Below are positions 6,801-13,081 of a DNA stretch of 19,331 bases, piece after piece (the stretch's first letter is position 1; every line of letters begins with the position of its first letter). A program made the translations under genes and the position numbers. The notes under the pieces are model-generated. The model saw nothing but the letters and a program-made list of their open reading frames with translations. It did not search any database and was not told the DNA's origin. Where the stretch lies: contig JAEOTJ010000119.1 in assembly GCA_016839905.1 (NCBI GenBank), positions 1 to 19,331 of the forward strand. Reading direction: 5' to 3'. This DNA is from Promethearchaeota archaeon (GTDB lineage: Archaea; Asgardarchaeota; Lokiarchaeia; Sigynarchaeales; SOKP01).

Positions 6801-7790
6801 TCATAAACCTTTTAAAAGTTTAGAAAAGTCAGGCTCCTTAAAGATCCCATTATATTTTTTTAATAATTCGATATTTACAAGATGGATTTTTTTTCCAGCT
6901 TGGTTTTTGGTCGTTTTTATTAAATTTAAGTCTTTAAGCTTTTTGATATGGTACTGAATGGTCCCGCTGTAAATCTCTAAAATCTCGCTCAATTTAGAAA
7001 TCGAAATTGTTTCATTTTCGAAAAAACTTTCAATGATTTGGGGGATAAGCGGATTTAAGAATATTACTCTATATTTATCCAAATCATCTGGTACTTCCGC
7101 ATTAAAATAATGGAGTGATTTACCAATTTTTTTGGATCTTATTAACTTGAATCTTTCTAAAGTCATTATATGTTTTAAAAAGGGAGTTCGGGTAATTTCA
7201 AGCTCTTCCTCAATCTTACTGTCTCTTGCATGAATTCCAGGATTTTCCTTAATAAAATTTAGTATTCTTTTTAGTTTTTCATTATTTAATATCTCTAATT
7301 TCGTCCTTCGTTCATTGGTGACAATCCAGTTTTTCTCTTCCAAATCTTTAATTGCGAGAAATATTCCATTCTTGCTATATCCTTTACTATAAGCCAATTT
7401 ACCAATACATTTTGCATATAATTTTTCAATTATCGGAAATTTCTTTATTTCCTGTTTAGATTCCACTTTAAATCCAGCATCATATCGCTTGAGCTTTAGG
7501 ATCTCCTTGGCAATGTTTAATACATCATATTCAATTTTACTTAACTCATCGACTACATCTATATTACTATGCTTTATCTCTTTATTTTCCTTTTCTACTT
7601 CAATATTTTTTTTTTTTTTTACTTTTTCCTCAAGAATTTTCTTTTTTTCTAATAATTGTAGGATTTCCTCTTGGTCTTGAGATGTGGTTATATTATTTAA
7701 AGGAGTAAAGTCTTTACGCCTAAAACTACTTGCCTCTAAATCTTTTCTTTTTTCAGTGCCGTTGGGTTCTTTTTTTTTTTCTAGCGACAT
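6801..7790 (-). CDS. multi-winged-helix DNA-binding transcriptional regulator
   Basis: This 329-residue protein begins with a charged, Lys/Glu-rich, probably coiled-coil or disordered region (1-75). Three winged helix-turn-helix-like segments follow, at about 86-160, 173-232 and 248-306. The second has the archaeal pattern ILNFIKENPGIHARDSKI followed by a wing ending KIGKSLHYFN. The third has ISISKLSEILEIYSGTIQYHIKKLKDLNLI. These resemble ArsR/MarR-like archaeal regulators, in which tandem winged helices are common; the ligand and targets are unknown. The gene lies 29 nt downstream of the 485-aa membrane protein on the same strand, so co-transcription is likely. Its stop is 3 bp from the stop of the convergent LRR gene. 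The coding strand has an A11 run at codons 4-7 and an A15 run at codons 57-62, both possible slippage points. Confidence 0.8.
   Translation of the reverse strand: MSLEKKKEPNGTEKRKDLEASSFRRKDFTPLNNITTSQDQEEILQLLEKKKILEEKVKKKKNIEVEKENKEIKHSNIDVVDELSKIEYDVLNIAKEILKLKRYDAGFKVESKQEIKKFPIIEKLYAKCIGKLAYSKGYSKNGIFLAIKDLEEKNWIVTNERRTKLEILNNEKLKRILNFIKENPGIHARDSKIEEELEITRTPFLKHIMTLERFKLIRSKKIGKSLHYFNAEVPDDLDKYRVIFLNPLIPQIIESFFENETISISKLSEILEIYSGTIQYHIKKLKDLNLIKTTKNQAGKKIHLVNIELLKKYNGIFKEPDFSKLLKGL
7606..7620 (-). repeat. A15 homopolymer in the winged-helix gene
   Basis: Fifteen consecutive T on the plus strand (A15 on the coding strand) encode K58-K61 and flanking positions. A second run of eleven (7770-7780) lies just after the start codon. 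Runs of this length are prone to replication or transcriptional slippage and to sequencing error. Confidence 0.9.
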
Positions 7791-7819
7791 AGTTTCAATT
7801 ATGTTTTAGCTATTTTATC

Positions 7820-9277
7820 TTAGACATTTTGTTCTAAGAATACTATAAATCTTACTTGTTCTTCAGCATCCATATATTTCAATTGTTCTATAATCTTATC
7901 ATAATACTCTGGTTTGACATTTGGAAGCCTTTTTATCCTTTCTATTAATTTCTTAGGGATCTCTTTATAAAGATTAATAATATTATCAACGTATTTGATC
8001 TGTTCCTCTGCTGTTAGAAAGGCCAATTCTCTTAATAATTCTTTTTTATCATTTTTAGGAATTTTTAATTCGAGGATTTGATTTCGTAAATCTTTTGATA
8101 GAATAGTAAAAATCTTTATAAAATACTCTTTAACCAATTTTTTATCCTTTTCGTCTTTAATTGGTAAAAGAGATTCATGGATCTTTAATTTAATTTCTTT
8201 TTTAAGTTCTTTTGGAGTGATATCTTCTTTAATTTTAATTTTTGTCTCAATAGGTTCATCTAATGGCTTTCTTGACGTGATAATAGGAATGGACTCAAGT
8301 TCTGTTTCAACTCTCTCTTTTGGAGGAATTTCTTTTTTATCTTTTTCATCAAGTAGTTTTTTTTCAGGTGTTTTTTTAATTATTGGTGAAGGTTCTCCAA
8401 ACATCATAAAGAATAGTAGAGCTCCCTTAAGTATGATGAATATTCCCGCAGCAGAGTATAATGTAGCAAGGATTCCAATTGCTAAAGTCCGTGAAAAATC
8501 AAGAAAATCAAATCTTTGTTGTTTTTTTAAAGTATTTTTGATTTTTAAATCAACAAGCAAAGAAATTATTGCCATTATAAAGAATACAATATAAACATTT
8601 TTTCCTCTAACATCTATAATACCAATTGAAATTCCATAAAATGAAAGTAAGATAATTAAAAATCCCGCTATTCCTGAAAAATTATTCAGAGAATCCTTTA
8701 ATAATAATCCAAAATCATAACTTTTTAATTTTTTATTATAGGAGTCAAATAGAACATAGAAAAGAACAAATATGCCTTTAATTAAAATGACTACTCCTGT
8801 ACCAAAAAAAATACACCCTATAATTCCCCAACAAAAAGAATCCAACACCACTTCATTATATTTTTTCTCTTTAATTTTAGGAGAAATATATAATAAATCA
8901 TATAATGCTATCAATAAACCACTAAGCCCAAACAGTAATCTACTTGAAAGAATAATGACCCATGATGTAGGGTTTATAATTATTTCTAAAAGTAAGCACA
9001 AAGAAACAATAGAAATTATTAAAATTGGAATATAAGACCATTCATTTAAAAATTCTATTGATTCTTTTAAAAAAGACATTTTCTTTTTTGAAATATTTGA
9101 CCGGGTTTTAATTCTAAGTCCTGGTTGATATCGACTTTCTTTAAATACAATACCTTCCAAAGAAAAAGGACTTCCGCATTTTTCACAATATACTTGAATT
9201 CTTTTCTCAATGAGTTCTGTCAATTCTACTGGAAAAACGAATCCACATTCATTACATACATATATCTTTTTTGACAT
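7820..9277 (-). CDS. zinc-ribbon membrane protein with helical C-terminal repeat region (unknown function)
   Basis: I do not recognise a named family for this 485-residue protein. An N-terminal zinc ribbon has C8-x2-C11 and C31-x2-C34. Then come about six hydrophobic segments, at roughly 82-102, 107-130, 148-176, 201-222, 227-244 and 263-293. A charged linker (298-360) leads to a helical C-terminal region (361-485). That region holds a motif repeated 48 residues apart: LLRELAFLTAEEQIKYVDNI (414-433) and IIEQLKYMDAEEQVRFIVFL (462-481). With a cytoplasmic zinc ribbon the tail would also be cytoplasmic if the segment count is even. A possible TATA (minus strand, about 9312-9324) and a GGAG lie upstream. 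It is the middle gene of a minus-strand series with zinc-ribbon and membrane proteins upstream and a winged-helix regulator 29 nt downstream. Confidence 0.75.
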   Translation of the reverse strand: MSKKIYVCNECGFVFPVELTELIEKRIQVYCEKCGSPFSLEGIVFKESRYQPGLRIKTRSNISKKKMSFLKESIEFLNEWSYIPILIISIVSLCLLLEIIINPTSWVIILSSRLLFGLSGLLIALYDLLYISPKIKEKKYNEVVLDSFCWGIIGCIFFGTGVVILIKGIFVLFYVLFDSYNKKLKSYDFGLLLKDSLNNFSGIAGFLIILLSFYGISIGIIDVRGKNVYIVFFIMAIISLLVDLKIKNTLKKQQRFDFLDFSRTLAIGILATLYSAAGIFIILKGALLFFMMFGEPSPIIKKTPEKKLLDEKDKKEIPPKERVETELESIPIITSRKPLDEPIETKIKIKEDITPKELKKEIKLKIHESLLPIKDEKDKKLVKEYFIKIFTILSKDLRNQILELKIPKNDKKELLRELAFLTAEEQIKYVDNIINLYKEIPKKLIERIKRLPNVKPEYYDKIIEQLKYMDAEEQVRFIVFLEQNV

Positions 9278-9360
9278 GCTCTCTCACATAAACTCCTATA
9301 TAATTGATTTTTTTATATTTTAAATTTTTTATGATTAAAAAAACTATTAATGAAAATTTG

Positions 9361-9876
9361 TCAACTTTCAGTTTCAGTAATTTCAGCTTTATAACCTTTT
9401 CCACAATGTGGGCAAAAAGTGACCATATTTGTAGCTAGTTGTTCTAACATTGAATCAGAAATTTTTAAACCACAAGCAGAACAAAACTTAACTTCAGATT
9501 GCACCCTCTGATTTAATTTTTTAGGTACCTCAGCAACTTCATTAGCACTTTCAGAATGATTTTCTTTATTTTTACTAAAGAGGAAGAACCTCTTCTGTTT
9601 CAAGGGCTTTTCCTTTCCAGAGAAAAGATAATAAAGCCCTTCAAAGAACTTATAAATAGCATAAAAGAGTGCTGCTACGAGATATATAGTACCTTTTAGA
9701 ATATAATATACTAAATATGCTGTTCCCTTTAATATATAATATACAAGAACAACTACCAACGTAATTAAAGCGAAAACAGCTAATATACATAATAATTGTG
9801 CATATACTGGTAAGTCCAAATACCATTTAAGTACTTCATTCCAAGTCCAAGCACTAAAAGTAATTTGATTTGACAT
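9361..9876 (-). CDS. small membrane protein with C-terminal zinc ribbon (unknown function)
   Basis: The protein has 171 residues. Residues 23-48 form a strong membrane helix. It is followed by a near-duplicated hydrophobic segment, VYYILKGTAYL (45-55) and VYYILKGTIYL (56-66), leading into further aromatic-rich helices up to about residue 86. A basic linker precedes a C-terminal zinc ribbon, C132-x2-C135 and C155-x2-C158. The TATA-like CTTTAAATAAGT is centred about 33 nt before the ATG, so it probably has its own promoter. An out-of-frame ATG 8 nt upstream is not used. Neighbours on the same strand are other membrane and zinc-ribbon proteins. No named family was recognised; a membrane-tethered zinc-ribbon adaptor is a guess only. 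Confidence 0.72.
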   Translation of the reverse strand: MSNQITFSAWTWNEVLKWYLDLPVYAQLLCILAVFALITLVVVLVYYILKGTAYLVYYILKGTIYLVAALFYAIYKFFEGLYYLFSGKEKPLKQKRFFLFSKNKENHSESANEVAEVPKKLNQRVQSEVKFCSACGLKISDSMLEQLATNMVTFCPHCGKGYKAEITETES

Positions 9877-9904
9877 TTTTCATTTTCACTTTTTATTTTT
9901 TTTT

Positions 9905-9916
9905 ACTTATTTAAAG
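9905..9916 (-). promoter_or_regulatory. TATA box for the small zinc-ribbon membrane protein gene
   Basis: On the minus strand this reads CTTTAAATAAGT, centred about 33 nt upstream of ATG 9876. It is a good match to archaeal TATA elements and implies a leader of only a few nucleotides. Confidence 0.5.
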
Positions 9917-9995
9917 AGTGTTGATAATAAATTAAAAAAAAATTGGAGTCCAGTTTTTATAATAATTTTTAGATGGACGATAAGTAAGCAAGAAA

Positions 9996-11108
9996 TTAAA
10001 TAAACTCATCCTTAGGATTATCATCTTCTAAATCAGCTTTAGGAGATAAATCATCATATTCTTCTTCAAGTCTTTTCATTTCCTTTTTATTTCCAAAGTA
10101 CATTAATATGAAAAATATGGAAAAATAGAGTATAATTAAGAAAAAGAGAAATAGGACATATTTTTGAGTATAAGAAATAAAATGTAATGCTAGTCCAATA
10201 ATGAACCCCGTTAATAATCTTGATTCCGTGGTACTTGTTCTTAACAACATTCTTTGAGTACCCCAATCAATCAACCCTGGAATAGGTAGAATAATGCAAA
10301 ATAAAATAGCCATTTCAGCACTTATTTCAAAATCAAATATGAGAAATAATAAAGTAGTAATAAACATAGAAAATAGAACACCAATAACAAATCCAGAGCA
10401 TCTCGTACAGAAATAAACATGTGTTCTACCAAAGGTTAGACGAAAAGTATGATCTTTTGCTGAAAGTGGATGATGAGTTAAAATTTCATGATAAATATGT
10501 CTTTCTTTCCCTGCTAATATTTTATCATAAACTATTAAGAGAATTGGAATAAAAAATAAAATAGAAATAATACTTTGAATAAGAAATTTTAATCCATAAT
10601 TTAGAATGATATCTTCAAGATTTAGATTATTATTAAAAGTAAAATAAAAAATTATTATAAGAAGCATTGCAATGAAGGAAGCTATCATTAAATTAATAAA
10701 AGTATAATAAACTTTAAGGCCTTCATGATATTTTAAAGGTTTATACTTATACATTCCACAAATCGCTCCAAATATTCCGATAATTAACATCCAATTAAAA
10801 TAAATTGCATTATAAAATGCAAGTTGATAAAGATACTCCCCTATAAAACCCGCTGTAAAACCATGTATTGATCCCGCCCCAATCGAAAAAAGTGTGAATA
10901 TAAATAGAGTAACTCCAAATTGAATTAAAAACTCTGGATTATTAATAAAAATAGTAGAGATTGAGCCAAAATTAACAGAAAAAAAGAAATAACTACTTAT
11001 TAAGAACAAGTTTATAAATAAATTTAAAAATATTTTTCTTAACAGGCTATTACTTTCATTAATTTCTTGAGAAGTATCAGCAGGCTCTAAATTGGCTTTA
11101 TCATTCAT
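9996..11108 (-). CDS. DUF2085-type membrane protein with ECF-S-like N-terminal half
   Basis: This polytopic membrane protein has 370 residues. The C-terminal part (about 205-340) carries DUF2085 hallmarks: a histidine region (H212, H213), TFRLTFGRTHVYFCTRCSGF with C234 and C237, and PGLIDWGTQRMLLRTSTTESRLLTGF with D281 and Q285. The N-terminal part (about 25-195) has five or so membrane helices. Its phrases, such as GSIHGFTAGFIGEYLYQL and WMLIIGIFGAICGMY, recall substrate-binding (S) components of ECF transporters; this resemblance is tentative. The ends are charged and probably cytoplasmic; the last 30 residues are very acidic. DUF2085 has no established biochemical role, though paired cysteines and histidine suggest metal or redox chemistry. 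A TATA box lies about 28 nt before the ATG, between two copies of a 17-bp repeat, so regulation at this promoter is plausible. Confidence 0.78.
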   Translation of the reverse strand: MNDKANLEPADTSQEINESNSLLRKIFLNLFINLFLISSYFFFSVNFGSISTIFINNPEFLIQFGVTLFIFTLFSIGAGSIHGFTAGFIGEYLYQLAFYNAIYFNWMLIIGIFGAICGMYKYKPLKYHEGLKVYYTFINLMIASFIAMLLIIIFYFTFNNNLNLEDIILNYGLKFLIQSIISILFFIPILLIVYDKILAGKERHIYHEILTHHPLSAKDHTFRLTFGRTHVYFCTRCSGFVIGVLFSMFITTLLFLIFDFEISAEMAILFCIILPIPGLIDWGTQRMLLRTSTTESRLLTGFIIGLALHFISYTQKYVLFLFFLIILYFSIFFILMYFGNKKEMKRLEEEYDDLSPKADLEDDNPKDEFI

Positions 11109-11118
11109 ATGAAAATAT

Positions 11119-11157
11119 TATCAAGATTATTAATTTATAATATCAAGATTATTAATT
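11119..11157 (-). promoter_or_regulatory. TATA box flanked by a perfect 17-bp direct repeat (candidate operator)
   Basis: The 17-mer tatcaagattattaatt (plus strand) occurs at 11119-11135 and again at 11141-11157, a 22-bp period or about two helical turns. The 5 bp between the copies, with the adjoining bases, form the minus-strand TATA-like TTATAAATTAA (about 11130-11140), 22-32 nt before ATG 11108. A regulator could bind both sites on one face of the helix and block or assist TBP/TFB. Confidence 0.55.
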
Positions 11158-11301
11158 GAATTTTTCTAATTTCTTCATTAAAATGTCTTGAAATCATCAA
11201 CTTTTCCCTTCTCAATAATCCTACCCTCAAGAGTAAATTAAAATAATTTAATATAGTAGTATTAACTGTTTTTTTTCTAAAATTATAAAAATAATAATGC
11301 C

Positions 11302-11314
11302 TAAAAATATATAA
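11302..11314 (+). promoter_or_regulatory. TATA box for the QP-repeat zinc-ribbon gene
   Basis: TAAAAATATATAA is centred 29 nt before ATG 11337, consistent with a leaderless or nearly leaderless transcript. The surrounding sequence is AT-rich, which lowers certainty. Confidence 0.45.
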
Positions 11315-11336
11315 TAAAAAAAATGTAATTTGAAAA

Positions 11337-12161
11337 ATGAGTTCAAATATTAATCGGAAAGGAACAGATGGTATAAGTGGCTTAATAATAGGAGGGGCAC
11401 TTATCATTCTTGGAATAGTTTCGGTCGTATGGTATCTTCCACTTATTAATCAAATTTCACCCGGTGATACACTTCCCTTGGAAGTGGGTATAAGTGTTAA
11501 TTTATTAGTTTTTTTTGCTTTTAGTTATGGAATAATTATGGTTTTAATTTACGTTTTCAAGCCAGAAATATATATGAAACAAAGTAAAGGGATTGAAAGA
11601 AAAGGGATTGAAAGAAAAGGGATTGAAAGAAAAGGGATAAAAGGTTTTTCAAGTAGTTATAATACTTCCATTCATACATCCATCAGTAGTGAAAATCCTT
11701 ATGTACATGAACAACCACAACAACAATACCCCCCAATATCACAACCACAATACCAACCACAATACCAACCACAATACCAACCACAACAACAACCACGACA
11801 ACAACCACAATATCAACCACGACAACAACCACGACAACAACCACGACAACAACCACAATACCAACCACAACAACAACCACAATACACACCAATACCGCCA
11901 CAACAAAACCAACCAACGAGTCTAAAGTTCAGTGTGTATTGCGCTTCTTGTAATGCTCCTGACTCGATTACGAGAGAAGAATTTTCACATTTTACCTGCA
12001 AAGCATGCAGGAATCTTTTCTTTAATTTAGGATATTTCTGTAAAACATGCAACCAGATTTATCCATTTTCTCGGGATGATTTCTTAAATCTCCACGAACC
12101 AGAAACTTTAACCTGTTATAAATGTAATAACATAATGGAATTATCAAAATCGAACTATTAA
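11337..12161 (+). CDS. two-helix membrane protein with QP-rich linker and double zinc ribbon (unknown function)
   Basis: The protein has 274 residues. Membrane helices lie at about 13-35 and 52-74. Three tandem KGIER units plus a degenerate fourth follow (84-102). A disordered Q/P/Y/R-rich tract (about 125-193) is built from QPQYQ- and QPRQ-type units. Two zinc ribbons form the C-terminus: C202-x2-C205 with C221-x2-C224, and C235-x2-C238 with C260-x2-C263. If the termini are cytoplasmic, the ribbons hang on a long flexible tether inside the cell, which would suit a membrane-bound protein- or nucleic-acid-binding adaptor. That is inference. It is divergent from the DUF2085 gene and shares the membrane plus zinc-ribbon theme with the minus-strand neighbours. 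ATG 11337 has no SD, and a TATA is correctly placed for leaderless initiation. Confidence 0.8.
   Translation: MSSNINRKGTDGISGLIIGGALIILGIVSVVWYLPLINQISPGDTLPLEVGISVNLLVFFAFSYGIIMVLIYVFKPEIYMKQSKGIERKGIERKGIERKGIKGFSSSYNTSIHTSISSENPYVHEQPQQQYPPISQPQYQPQYQPQYQPQQQPRQQPQYQPRQQPRQQPRQQPQYQPQQQPQYTPIPPQQNQPTSLKFSVYCASCNAPDSITREEFSHFTCKACRNLFFNLGYFCKTCNQIYPFSRDDFLNLHEPETLTCYKCNNIMELSKSNY
11586..11640 (+). repeat. 15-bp tandem repeat encoding KGIER
   Basis: aaagggattgaaaga occurs in three exact tandem copies (11586-11630), with a truncated, altered fourth to 11640. The unit is five codons, so copy-number change keeps the reading frame. Confidence 0.9.
11711..11915 (+). repeat. low-complexity CAA/CCA repeat tract encoding Q/P-rich linker
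   Basis: The tract is built mainly from 12-bp units such as ccacaataccaa and ccacgacaacaa, almost without G on the plus strand. It creates spurious open frames on both strands. Its translation is a Q, P, Y and R-rich, presumably disordered linker. Confidence 0.9.
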
Positions 12162-12183
12162 TCCTTTCTTATTTTCTTTCTTG
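12162..12183 (+). terminator. pyrimidine-rich tract after the QP-repeat gene
   Basis: TCCTTTCTTATTTTCTTTCTTG directly follows the TAA at 12161 and fits an archaeal T-rich termination region. No stem-loop was seen. Confidence 0.35.
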
Positions 12184-12241
12184 AATAGAATTAGAACAAT
12201 TGAATTTGAAATGAACCCAAATCCAATCATAATTATAAAAT

Positions 12242-12907
12242 TTAGCCAAAAATATTATCGAGATTTTTTATTAGCTCTTTTTTAGTTATTTCAAAACCTC
12301 TTCGAAGTATTTTAATAATAGTATTCCTACCTGTCAAAATATTCAATATTGAGGGATCTTTCTCAACGATTTTAATTCCTTCTTCATTATAATGAAGTTG
12401 TCTCATTAATGAGATATAGGCATTTTTTTTTGATTTAAATACTTCTCGGCAGAGGTCATCATAAGATTCTATTCCTTCTTTATTTATTTTAAAGAATAAG
12501 ACGGATTCTTCAACTTGAGAGATAAAACATTTTTTTGTTATTTCAACTAATTTGTTAAAATTTTTGTGTCTTTTCTTACATTGTTTATAAGTCTGATCAT
12601 TTTTGAGGTAAATAGGTAAATATTCTTCGATTATTTGATTAGATTTTTCATCTGTAATTGAACCACTATTATTTTCTATATCCTTAGCACAGTCTAATGT
12701 AACCCTTATTTGTTCTAATGTTCCAATCCTTGCATCTTTATCCATCCAATGTTTATAAAATGATATAATTATTGGTTTAACTAAAATATCTAAGAATCCC
12801 GCATTCATTTCTGTCTCTATCAATTTTCGGCCAATTTCAAATGATCTTTCCATTTGTTTGATCATTGTTTTTTTTATGAATTCATAATTTCTTTCAATGT
12901 AATCCAC
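12242..12907 (-). CDS. hypothetical alpha-helical protein, 221 aa
   Basis: No family was recognised. The protein starts at GTG 12907, supported by an SD (GTGGAG at 12921-12916) with 8-nt spacing, and has 221 residues. It is predicted helical and soluble, with charged amphipathic patterns throughout and no membrane segment or signal. A KCKKRHKN-like basic patch (QCKKRHKNFNKL, about 108-119) and scattered single cysteines are seen, but no CxxC pair. It is divergent from the pseudo-GTPase/solenoid gene across 174 bp and convergent with the QP-repeat gene. The ordered SD and TATA signals argue that it is a real gene. Confidence 0.7.
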   Translation of the reverse strand: MDYIERNYEFIKKTMIKQMERSFEIGRKLIETEMNAGFLDILVKPIIISFYKHWMDKDARIGTLEQIRVTLDCAKDIENNSGSITDEKSNQIIEEYLPIYLKNDQTYKQCKKRHKNFNKLVEITKKCFISQVEESVLFFKINKEGIESYDDLCREVFKSKKNAYISLMRQLHYNEEGIKIVEKDPSILNILTGRNTIIKILRRGFEITKKELIKNLDNIFG

Positions 12908-12915
12908 AATAATTA

Positions 12916-12956
12916 CTCCACTAAGAATTTTTCGATTGTTGGTAAAGTATAAAATT
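12916..12956 (-). promoter_or_regulatory. TATA box and Shine-Dalgarno of the 221-aa protein gene
   Basis: On the minus strand, AATTTTATACTTT (12956-12944) lies about 27 nt before GTGGAG (12921-12916), which lies 8 nt before the GTG start. This implies a leader of about 16 nt that contains the SD, and contrasts with the leaderless-looking neighbours. Confidence 0.5.
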
Positions 12957-13081
12957 AGTCATATCTATTTGTATTATAATAAATGAATAAGAGAATAAAA
13001 TTTAAACTATTTTAAAAAATTAATAGTTTTAATAGTAATAACTTCAAGATATTATAGGATGATTTAAAAGGTCAGATAAGC

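Noticed and set aside
6742..6957. 71-aa plus-strand open frame bridging the LRR and winged-helix genes
   Set aside because: It overlaps both well-supported genes in other frames and shows no domain pattern.
11135..11407. 90-aa minus-strand open frame
   Set aside because: It overlaps the DUF2085 promoter repeats and the start of the QP-repeat gene, has no family pattern, and the AT-rich composition explains it.
11586..11640. CRISPR-like short repeats
   Set aside because: The units are contiguous 15-bp tandem copies without spacers and are in frame with the gene; no array of repeats with unique spacers exists in the window.
11683..12052. Several open frames on both strands rich in Val, His/Asn or Cys/Gly
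   Set aside because: They are artefacts of the CAA/CCA repeat tract read in other frames; the real frame continues into conserved zinc ribbons.
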